A stretch of DNA of 8,904 nt from JAICIG01 sp035532215 (lineage in GTDB: Bacteria; Planctomycetota; Planctomycetia; Pirellulales; JAICIG01): positions 1 through 8,904 of the forward strand of contig DATKRK010000243.1 in assembly GCA_035532215.1 (NCBI GenBank). Reading direction: 5' to 3'. The notes under the pieces are model-generated. The model was not told the origin of the DNA and searched no databases. It was given only the letters and a program-made list of their open reading frames with translations. Numbering within the stretch: position 1 is the first letter of the stretch; every line of letters begins with the position of its first letter. The translations under genes were made by a program, and so were the position numbers. This document shows, piece after piece, positions 1 through 5,461 of the stretch.

Positions 1-180
1 CGTTCCCAAAGCCCCGCAGGTAGCATGATCCTCGCCATGGCAGACTCCTTTCGTTCTTGGTTTCCATTGTCCAACCAAGAGAATCCCGGCGCAAATATCG
101 TGCCACACTGTAACGAATATGCGTTTTGTTACGGCCTCTTAAGGCGGCTTGCCCCGAGGCGGATATCTGGCCGCCCATCG
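1..180. other. Upstream region without a convincing gene
   Basis: I see no protein that I recognise here. A 93-codon reading frame starts at 25 and overlaps the better supported small membrane gene in another frame; its product has no recognisable features. A small stem (CTTGGTT at 56-62 pairing with AACCAAG at 73-79, 10-nt loop) is present but has no T-run, so it is not a clear terminator. The stretch may hold the promoter of the gene starting at 194, but no convincing -35/-10 pair was found. Confidence 0.4.
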
Positions 181-193
181 AGGAATGCGACCC

Positions 194-436
194 ATGACAC
201 GCCCCCAATTCACGCTGAAGACGCTGCTGTGGTTGATGGCGTGCGTGGCGTGCTTTTGCGCCGGTTTTGTCTTCCAAAGGCATCTCGACGAACCGGAGTT
301 GGTTAAGGTCGAACGGCACGCCATTATGTTTGCCGGCAAGATCAAGATCGAAACGATAGAGCTGCGCGATGGCACGCGATGGCAACGAATGCTGCACGAC
401 GACGAAAAGGCTGCCTCAACGCTACCAACTAACTGA
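194..436 (+). CDS. Small single-pass membrane protein of planctomycete type
   Basis: The product is about 80 residues if translation starts at ATG 194, which has AGGAA at 181-185 with suitable spacing. In-frame starts at 149 and 185 are possible. Residues 3-9 read RPQFTLK, followed by a hydrophobic, Cys-containing segment (about residues 8-25) and a charged tail rich in Lys, Glu and Arg. This layout (a Gln-Phe-Thr/Ser-Leu stretch leading straight into one membrane helix) is, from memory, common among unnamed small planctomycete proteins. No enzymatic motif is visible and the function is unknown. The gene lies upstream of the Rhs fragment, and a similar small protein lies downstream of that fragment at 1735-1962. 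The tail probably faces one side of the membrane, but topology cannot be settled from the sequence. Confidence 0.6.
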   Translation: MTRPQFTLKTLLWLMACVACFCAGFVFQRHLDEPELVKVERHAIMFAGKIKIETIELRDGTRWQRMLHDDEKAASTLPTN

Positions 437-490
437 TCGCTAGTCTGGGGAGAAGCGCGGTGGACCCGGAAAAGGGGATAAGTCCAATTT

Positions 491-669
491 TCATTCGCCC
501 TTCGCCTTGCGAGGCCGCCCGCGGGGGTTGAGCGTAAACTCCAGGCCCAACCGTTCCGCGGTGCGCCGCTGCCAGGTCTCGTCGCCAAACGGCTGACCGC
601 GGCTTACCGACAGTCGCACGGCTTCTAATTCCGCTTTCGTCTGCGGCTGGTTCACCCAGGCCGACCAAT
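491..669 (-). pseudogene. C-terminal remnant of a REP-associated tyrosine transposase (RAYT, IS200-like)
   Basis: Reading the minus strand from 669 to the TGA at 493-491 gives about 58 residues that match, from memory, the end of planctomycete RAYT transposases. It includes WVNQPQTKAELEAV, then RGQPFGDETWQRRTAERLGL, and ends in NPRGRPRKAKGE. The GDETW-QRR-A-(R/Q)LGLE...PRGRP(R/K) tail is the recognisable part. The catalytic HUH and Tyr region is absent because homology stops near 669, where another repeat element begins (680-821). The remnant is therefore non-functional. Just beyond the stop is a repeat-like stretch starting aaaaggggataagtcc (470-485), plausibly the REP half that once flanked the gene. 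RAYTs are known to be associated with REP palindromes, and this arrangement fits that relationship. Confidence 0.72.
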
Positions 670-679
670 TTCGGGAGGA

Positions 680-799
680 TTAAAGGGGTCGGGAGTTTTT
701 GATTGATCCAGCCTCTGGCCTCGTGCGCGGCCGACCGCGCGGCTTCAGCGTCCATTGCAGCCCGAGTTGCTCCGCCGTGCGTCGCTGCCACTCGGTTCC
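680..799 (-). pseudogene. Second, shorter RAYT C-terminal remnant inside an inverted-repeat element
   Basis: The minus strand from about 799 downwards encodes GTEWQRRTAEQLGLQWTL followed by KPRGRPRTRPEAGS, and runs into a TAA at 682-680. It aligns by eye with the tail of the neighbouring remnant at 491-669 (WQRRTAE-LGL--TL-PRGRPR) but differs at many positions, so it is a diverged second copy and not a recent duplication. Only about 30 homologous codons survive. The last codons and the stop lie in the inverted repeat that bounds the element (682-696). No catalytic part is present. Confidence 0.65.
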
Positions 800-821
800 A
801 ACAAAGACTCCCGACCCCTTT
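682..821. repeat. 140-bp REP/MITE-like element with perfect 15-bp inverted ends
   Basis: The ends are aaaggggtcgggagt (682-696) and its exact reverse complement actcccgaccccttt (807-821). The interior carries the last codons of a RAYT transposase. It looks like an internally deleted RAYT/REP unit. It sits exactly where the Rhs homology at the right and the other RAYT remnant at the left break off. Confidence 0.7.
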
Positions 822-1659
822 TGCCCGACCCGGCGCCTACGACTTTCCGCTCACCGACAATCTCGGCACCGTCCGCGACATCGTCGATTCCACCGGCGCG
901 GTCATCGACCATCTGGTCGACAGCTCCTTCGGCCAGGTCGCTTATGAGAGTGCCCCGACCGTGCATCACTTGCAGGGTTACACCGGCGCGATCTACGATC
1001 CCGACACGGGCATGGTGAACGACTGGCATCGTTGGTACGATCCGGCGACGGGGCGGTTCATCAGCGAAGACCCGAAGGGGTTTGCAGCGGGCGATGCGAA
1101 TTTGAGTCGGTATGTAGGAAATGACGCGACGAACAGCATTGACCCGACGGGCTTAAAGATAACACTTGTAGGGAACGCGAATGACCAAGCACTGTTCAAT
1201 AAGTTGCTAAACCAGGCGATTAAGGATTGCGGTGATCCTTTGCTCAAAAAATTTCTAAACGATATAATCAATGACCCATTTGAGGTAGTTATTGGCGTCG
1301 GACGAAATCTCAAAACTGTAATCGGTGATTTCGACAAAGGACTTATTGATCTCGGTGACGTCTTGAAATTCCCGACCACGGGTGGCGCTTCGACACAGTC
1401 TAGCGCAATTATCCACGAGGTCATCGAACAGTTCTTAAAGCAGAACCAAAACAGGAAGAGGCCGTGGGCGCATGGATTCTGCCTGCGAATGGAAGGGCGT
1501 TTCAGTGGCAATACTCGTGAACGCGGGGATGTTTTGACTCAGAATCCTGACGGAACACAAACCATTACAACAAAGTGGACTCGTCCAGACGGAAGTGAAA
1601 TCTACCAGATTATTACGATTAGCAATGGAGATGTCGTGTCCGTCAGAACAATTGAATGA
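703..1659 (+). CDS. Rhs/YD-repeat protein, 3' fragment with a toxin-like C-terminal tip
   Basis: The open frame runs from a TTG at 703 to a TGA at 1657-1659, but the first ~44 codons are antisense reading of the repeat element. Rhs homology starts near 836 (DNLGTVRDIVD), so this is the 3' end of a gene that has lost its front. Residues ~46-151 form the Rhs-associated core: YTGAIYDPDTGM, RWYDPATGRFISEDPKGF, then NLSRYVGNDATNSIDPTGL, the usual junction before a variable tip. The tip (from 1156, 168 residues) is AT-rich compared with the core and I do not recognise its family. It contains HEVIEQ (residues 238-243) and a further His at 257 in WAHG, which could be a metal-binding helix but is not a standard HExxH. 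Full-length Rhs proteins are exported shell proteins delivering the tip. Without an N-terminus and signal, this copy is probably not expressed as such and may be a silent tip cassette. Confidence 0.75.
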   Translation: MIQPLASCAADRAASASIAARVAPPCVAATRFQQRLPTPFARPGAYDFPLTDNLGTVRDIVDSTGAVIDHLVDSSFGQVAYESAPTVHHLQGYTGAIYDPDTGMVNDWHRWYDPATGRFISEDPKGFAAGDANLSRYVGNDATNSIDPTGLKITLVGNANDQALFNKLLNQAIKDCGDPLLKKFLNDIINDPFEVVIGVGRNLKTVIGDFDKGLIDLGDVLKFPTTGGASTQSSAIIHEVIEQFLKQNQNRKRPWAHGFCLRMEGRFSGNTRERGDVLTQNPDGTQTITTKWTRPDGSEIYQIITISNGDVVSVRTIE

Positions 1660-1734
1660 AAGTGATTCATTATCTCCACATGTACATTTGAATTTGAATT
1701 TGGGACACTCGCCATTTTTCAGAAAACGAAGCCC

Positions 1735-1962
1735 GTGCGCCACGATGCCTTGGGACTGCCGACGAGCCGAACGTTTCAGTTCAGCTTGACCTGGCTCGTG
1801 ATCGCAACGCTCGTGATCGGCGCTTTCTTTGGGGGAATCTCGGTCGGTCGGCTCTGTCACGAAATCGAACATCGGCAGGAAAGGAAAGCGTTCGATCAGG
1901 AACGGCGGGATTTCCATGACGCGCAAGTCAGATCGGCAGGACAGGCTATCGGGAGCGAATAG
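1735..1962 (+). CDS. Small membrane protein downstream of the Rhs tip
   Basis: A 75-residue frame starts at GTG 1735 (weak ribosome site; no in-frame ATG nearby). Residues 11-17 read RTFQFSL, followed by a hydrophobic, Gly-rich helix (~18-37). The rest is a charged tail with repeated Glu, Arg and Gln that could form a short coiled coil (HEIEHRQERKAFDQERRDF). The overall plan matches the small protein at 194-436, so the two are likely paralogues or members of the same loose planctomycete family. It lies 75 bp after the Rhs stop on the same strand, the position where immunity genes are often found after polymorphic toxins. That role is only a positional inference. The true N-terminus is uncertain, because the frame is open upstream back to 1663. 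Confidence 0.5.
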   Translation: MRHDALGLPTSRTFQFSLTWLVIATLVIGAFFGGISVGRLCHEIEHRQERKAFDQERRDFHDAQVRSAGQAIGSE

Positions 1963-1998
1963 CGTTCCCGACTTTCATTATTTAGCATCGGGGATTAA

Positions 1999-2415
1999 GA
2001 GCCTATCCGAAAACCCCTGCAGTTCGTAGCGTGACGATTGCGAATTGAAGATGCAAGAAGCCCAGGTAGTTCGCGACTTTCTTTTCCCAGCGGGTCAACA
2101 AGCGCCGGGCGCGGTTGAGCCAGGAGTGGGTGCGTTCGACTTTCCCGCGGCGCGCCGGGCTGCTGCGGCGTTTCGGCTTCGAGGGCTGATTTGCCTTGCG
2201 CGGCACATGCGGCGTATAACCTCGCGCGCGAGCCGCGCGACCGACGGGTTCGCCAGCGTACCCCTTGTCGAGACAGAGATGTTGCGGCTGTTGGGAAGTG
2301 GGCTGGGGACGTTCAACCGGGATGGCATCCAGGGTCTCGGTAACCAATTTCTGGTCAGGCACATTGGCGCCATCGACGGCGACGGCCAGCGGCACGCCAC
2401 GGCCATCGGACGCGG
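1999..2415 (-). mobile_element. Truncated IS5-type insertion sequence (one end kept)
   Basis: One terminus is visible: gagcctatccgaaaac at 1999-2014 resembles IS5-group ends, and the transposase stop codon (2005-2003) falls within it. The opposite end and the 5' half of the transposase gene are missing. The element breaks off at about 2415, where aaaaggtgtcaggaacc repeats begin. With only one end left, the target duplication cannot be verified and the copy cannot move by itself. Confidence 0.72.
2003..2415 (-). pseudogene. IS5-family DDE transposase, C-terminal part
   Basis: The open frame extends to 2452, but transposase homology begins at about SDGRGVPLAVAVDGAN; the codons before it are read from the REP-like repeat. 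Visible family features are DGRG-PLAV, then CLDKGYAG containing the second catalytic Asp, VERTHSWLNRARRLLTRWEKK containing the catalytic Glu, and the ending NYLGFLHL...RTAGVFG. The first catalytic Asp and the N-terminal DNA-binding region are absent, so the protein cannot be active. Assignment to the IS5 family rests on the spacing of the Asp and Glu blocks and on the terminal repeat. The exact subgroup is not certain. Confidence 0.8.
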
Positions 2416-2580
2416 AAAAGGTGTCAGGAACCGTTGTTTCGCAAGGAGACAAAAGGTGTCAGGAACCTTTTTTAACCGACAGACGCAGCCTAGCGCGTCT
2501 TGGTTGACGGAAAGTACGTCCCGTTTCGCGGATCGCAACAAAAGGTTCCTGACACCTTTTGTGGAGCCTTTTGTGGAGCC
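2416..2580. repeat. REP-like repeat cluster between the IS remnant and flhB
   Basis: The unit aaaaggtgtcaggaacc occurs at 2416-2432 and 2451-2467, and in inverted orientation (ggttcctgacacctttt) at 2544-2560. The outer inverted pair encloses a 76-bp spacer that matches no gene I know. A 12-bp tandem duplication, cttttgtggagc, follows at 2556-2579, a few bases from the flhB stop. The cluster could fold in the flhB transcript as a 3' structure, but there is no classical hairpin-plus-U terminator. Confidence 0.75.
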
Positions 2581-2583
2581 CGC

Positions 2584-3669
2584 TCAGCGCTCTGCGTTCC
2601 GCGCTTCCGGCGCCGTCTTTCCTTTGAGCTGGTACACGTAGGCCAGCACCTCGGCCACGGCGGCGTACATCTTGTTGGGAATCGGGTGATTCAGCTCGAC
2701 GTCCTTGTACAGAGCCTGCGCCAGCGGCTTTTTCTCGACGATCGGAATGCCGTTTTCCAGGGCCAGCCGGCGAATGCGCTGCGCCAGCACGCCGGCGCCC
2801 TTGGCCACCACCACCGGCGCCGCCATCGTCTCCAGATCGTACTCGATCGCAATCGCCAACTCGGTCGGGTTCGTGATCACCACGTCCGCCTTGGGCACGG
2901 CCGTCTTCAGGCGATTCATCACCAGTTGCCGCTGCACCTGCCGCCGCCGCGAAATGATCTGCGGGTCGCCTTGCAGGTTCCGCATTTCCTCGCGAATTTC
3001 TTGCAGCGTCATTCGCAAGTCCTGCTCCTGGCGCCACCACTGAAATCCGTAATCGAGCAACGCCAGGAACAACAGCGCCGCGGCGATCTTGATGCCGGTC
3101 CAGAGCAGGCAATCCACCAGGTAAACGGCGATTTCCGGCAAGCCGAGCCCGGAGAGCCCCAGGACGGCGTCGCGATGCCCCGAGAGCACGGCGTACGCCA
3201 CCGCGGCGACCAGCACCACCTTGACGAAGCCAAAGCCGAGCCGCGCCACTCCGGTCAAGGAGAACATGCGCGAGAAGCCCTTCAAGGGATCGATGCGGCT
3301 CAAGTCGGGCGCCAGCTTCTCGGGCAGAAACAGCAAGCCGACCTGCGCCACGTTCACGCCGATCGAGACGACCAGCATTGCGGCCAGCACCGGCAGTAAC
3401 GGCGGCGCCACCAGCCAGACCAGGTCGTTGAACTGCGCCAGCGCCGAATCGACGTCGGCCGGAGCGGGCGTTTCGCCCAGGCAGCGTTGGGCCAGCGCCC
3501 CCATCGTGCCAATCAGCGGCTCGCCCAACATCAACAGCGCCGACAAACCGGCCAGCAGCAGCGCGGCCGAGCCCAGATCCTGACTGCGCGCCACCTGCCC
3601 TTGTTCGCGCGCCTGCTGGCGCCGATGCGGCGTCGGATCCTGTGTTTTATCGGCGTCTTGGTCGGCCAT
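2584..3669 (-). CDS. flhB: FlhB, flagellar export-gate protein and substrate-specificity switch
   Basis: FlhB wraps the FliPQR gate in the inner membrane and, through its cytoplasmic domain, switches export from rod/hook to filament substrates. The product has 361 residues, a normal length. The N-terminus has the family signature DADKTQDPTPHRRQQAREQGQ with VARSQDL following. Hydrophobic segments lie at about 33-52, 85-112, 145-165 and 185-208, with DPLKGFSRMFS (127-137) in between. The cytoplasmic part includes GDPQIISRRRQ and IPNKMYAAVAEVLAYVY near the end. The self-cleavage loop, normally NPTH, reads VVITNPTELAIAI (N267-P268-T269-E270): the cleaving Asn-Pro is kept but His is replaced by Glu. 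The ATG at 3669 gives the expected N-terminus but has no strong ribosome site. It is the last flagellar gene seen; flhA is not found downstream. Confidence 0.95.
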   Translation of the reverse strand: MADQDADKTQDPTPHRRQQAREQGQVARSQDLGSAALLLAGLSALLMLGEPLIGTMGALAQRCLGETPAPADVDSALAQFNDLVWLVAPPLLPVLAAMLVVSIGVNVAQVGLLFLPEKLAPDLSRIDPLKGFSRMFSLTGVARLGFGFVKVVLVAAVAYAVLSGHRDAVLGLSGLGLPEIAVYLVDCLLWTGIKIAAALLFLALLDYGFQWWRQEQDLRMTLQEIREEMRNLQGDPQIISRRRQVQRQLVMNRLKTAVPKADVVITNPTELAIAIEYDLETMAAPVVVAKGAGVLAQRIRRLALENGIPIVEKKPLAQALYKDVELNHPIPNKMYAAVAEVLAYVYQLKGKTAPEARNAER

Positions 3670-3977
3670 GAAAGTAGGCGCTAGGCGTCAGGAATCGGGA
3701 GCCACGGATGAAACACGGATCGAACACGGATCGGATAGGGTGTTTTCCAATTCGGCTCCTCACCGGCGTCTCACTTACCAAAGCCACGTTTATTTGCCCG
3801 GCAACGCCTTGGAAAACGCAACCCCAACCATGCTAAGGGGCGATAAAACCACTCATGGATCCTGCGGAAGACCCTCATTCTGCATTTCATCCGTGTTTGA
3901 TCCGTGTTCCATCCGTGGCTCAATGGGTTGCGGCCGAAGGCCGCGCTGGGTTTCATCCGCGGCTCGCCCCCGCCAGC
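3670..3977. repeat. Repeat-filled gap between fliR and flhB
   Basis: No gene is supported in this 308-bp gap. It contains an imperfect inverted repeat: the left arm, 3699-3736, starts gagccacggatgaaacacgg, and the right arm, 3884-3921, is its near reverse complement ending atccgtggctc. Each arm is built from 'acacggat' subrepeats, and about 147 bp lie between the arms. Next to the right arm is a perfect small hairpin, gcggccgaaggccgc (3930-3944). A 61-codon minus-strand frame (3771-3956) lies within this DNA and is most likely an accident of the repeat. Confidence 0.7.
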
Positions 3978-4778
3978 TCACTCCCGCGGCAGCGCATCAA
4001 GCACGGTCTGCACCGCGGGCTCGATCTCGTCTTGAAACAACCAGGCCATCCCGCCCAAGGAAATCGAGAGAATGGCAAACGTGGTCAAGGCGTTCAGGCC
4101 GAATCCGAAAGCCATCACGTTGATCTGCGGCAAGGTGCGGCTAATGACGCCCATCACCAGCGAGGCCAGCAGCAGCGCCAGCGTGGCGGGCGCGGCCGTG
4201 CGAAAACCGAGCGAAAAGCTTTGCGACAGCAGCGTCACGACCATCTCGCCCAGCGAGCCGGTCAGGGCGTCGCCGAGCGGCGAAAACGAGCCCAAGGGCA
4301 GCGCGGCGAACGTGTCGAGCAGGCCCGCCATTACCATCCGGTGCCCGCCCAGGATCAGGAAGATCGCCAAGGCCACCAGGTAAAACAATTGCGAGAACAA
4401 CGGGATGCTATCGTCGACGCCGGGGTTGAACACGCTGCCCAGGCTCATGCCGCTCATCTGGCTGACGATCTGTCCGGCGAGTTGCACGCCCGAGAACAGC
4501 AGCGTTACGCCGAAGCCCAACGTCAGGCCGAGCAGCAACTCGCCGCCCGCCAGCAACAGGTAACCCAACAGCGACGCCGGCCAGGCCGCCGGCGTCGAGA
4601 GCTGCCCGGGCGTCATCAGCAGCGCCAGCGCAAACGCCAGCAGTGCGCGGAATTGCAGCGGCGATTCGGGGCTGCCCAGCGGGGGGCCGGAGAGCACCAA
4701 TCCGCTGACCCGAACCAACACGAGCGTGAAGATCAGAAAGGCGTGTACGCTCGCGGCGAGCTCGGTCAACCAGGCCAT
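3978..4778 (-). CDS. fliR: FliR, flagellar type III export-gate subunit
   Basis: FliR is an integral inner-membrane protein that assembles with FliP and FliQ into the export-gate channel at the centre of the flagellar basal body. The 266-residue product has the usual length and is strongly hydrophobic with several membrane segments. Recognisable family blocks are GGELLLGLTLGFG (78-90), QLAGQIVSQMSGMSLGSVFNPG (99-120), and RTLPQINVMAFGFGLN (214-229). The ATG at 4778 lies 15 bp after the fliQ stop, so the two genes are surely cotranscribed and probably translationally coupled. No strong Shine-Dalgarno is present, only a GGAA about ten bases ahead. Nothing is missing or truncated. The gene ends in DALPRE* just before the repeat-filled gap upstream of flhB. 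Confidence 0.95.
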   Translation of the reverse strand: MAWLTELAASVHAFLIFTLVLVRVSGLVLSGPPLGSPESPLQFRALLAFALALLMTPGQLSTPAAWPASLLGYLLLAGGELLLGLTLGFGVTLLFSGVQLAGQIVSQMSGMSLGSVFNPGVDDSIPLFSQLFYLVALAIFLILGGHRMVMAGLLDTFAALPLGSFSPLGDALTGSLGEMVVTLLSQSFSLGFRTAAPATLALLLASLVMGVISRTLPQINVMAFGFGLNALTTFAILSISLGGMAWLFQDEIEPAVQTVLDALPRE

Positions 4779-4793
4779 GGCGCGATTCCGGGG

Positions 4794-5060
4794 TTACAGC
4801 ATTTCGGGGATGTTCAGGTACAGTTCGCGCACGTACTGCAACATCTGGTCGAGCAGCCAGGGCATGCTGAACACCAGCACGGCCACCATGGCGACCAGTT
4901 TGGGCACGAAAGCCACCGTTTGCTCCTGCACCTGGGTCAGCGCCTGCAGCAAGCCGACCAGCAGCCCCACGACCAGCCCGGCCAACAGCACCGGCGCGCT
5001 GATGATGAGCGACATCATCACGGCCTGGCGCCCCAAATCGACCGCGTCGGTTATGTCCAT
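4794..5060 (-). CDS. fliQ: FliQ, flagellar type III export-gate subunit
   Basis: FliQ is a small two-helix membrane protein that packs around FliP/FliR in the export gate, several copies per gate. The 88-residue product has the usual family length. It has a first hydrophobic segment at about 16-40, then QALTQVQEQTVAFVPKL, the best conserved stretch of FliQ, and a second hydrophobic segment at about 52-75. The start at 5060 has AGGA about ten bases upstream. The gene is followed 15 bp later by fliR. Upstream, a 401-bp repeat-rich gap separates it from fliP, whereas these genes are commonly adjacent. Confidence 0.95.
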   Translation of the reverse strand: MDITDAVDLGRQAVMMSLIISAPVLLAGLVVGLLVGLLQALTQVQEQTVAFVPKLVAMVAVLVFSMPWLLDQMLQYVRELYLNIPEML

Positions 5061-5461
5061 GATTCGAAATCCTGGTCAGTTCGAAGGGGGACTGAGCTGC
5101 GGGGGATTGGACCACGGAGCCACGGAGTTCACTGAGAACACGGAGACGATTTTAGATTTTGGATTTTGGATTGAATCCGAAAATCCAAAATGACCGCTCT
5201 GTTTCCTCTCTGTACTACAAACGTTCTGTTTCTTCGTGGGCCGCGAAGATTTCGTCATGAGGGTCAAGCCGGGTTTCACGGCAGGAATTTCAAACTCAGG
5301 CTCCAGAAAGTCGCTTTTCGCTCCGCGAAAAAGGCGCCTTTTTCGCGGAGCGAAAAGCGACTTTGGTTGCGGCTTCGCCGCTCCGTGTTCTCCGTGATCT
5401 CTGTGATCTCTGTGATCTCTGTGGCTCCGTGGTGATACTCCCCTCTCCACGTCATCCCGCG
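5061..5461. repeat. Composite repeat filling the fliP-fliQ gap
   Basis: No gene is supported in these 401 bp. Outer arms: accacggagccacggag... at 5111-5145, and the inverted counterpart at 5381-5433 ending ggctccgtggt. The right arm contains three perfect tandem copies of gtgatctct (5394-5420). Inside lie an imperfect 36-bp palindrome of 'attttggatttt' type (5156-5191) and a perfect 58-bp palindrome (5307-5364). The same 'ccacggag' family recurs inside the fliP leader at 6246-6386. The block must be transcribed through if fliP and fliQ share an operon. Confidence 0.85.
5307..5364. repeat. 58-bp perfect palindrome
   Basis: Two 29-nt arms, beginning aaagtcgcttttcgctccgc and meeting at ggc|gcc (5333-5338), are exact reverse complements with no loop. 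In RNA this would be a very stable hairpin between fliP and fliQ; in DNA it could extrude as a cruciform. No U-run follows the stem directly, so a terminator role is not evident. It is nested inside the larger composite repeat. Confidence 0.9.

Noticed and set aside
25..306. 93-codon plus-strand frame at the left end
   Set aside because: Overlaps the better supported small membrane gene in another frame and shows no recognisable feature.
2500..3399. Plus-strand 299-codon frame opposite flhB
   Set aside because: Begins in the REP-like repeat and reads antisense to flhB; no domain seen.
3771..3956. Small minus-strand frame of 61 codons in the fliR-flhB gap
   Set aside because: Lies within an inverted repeat, its sequence is repeat-derived, and there is no ribosome site of note.
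3855..5135. Plus-strand 426-codon open frame opposite fliR and fliQ
   Set aside because: Its product is dominated by Gln, His, Arg and Gly, typical of antisense reading of high-GC membrane-protein genes; fliR and fliQ on the other strand are unambiguous.
5307..5364. Palindrome considered as a rho-independent terminator after fliP
   Set aside because: The stem is far longer than usual, has no loop and is not followed by a T-run on the minus strand; fliQ, fliR and flhB lie downstream.
5394..5420. Three direct copies of gtgatctct considered as a CRISPR-like array
   Set aside because: The units are 9 bp and contiguous without spacers; it is a simple tandem expansion inside the repeat arm.
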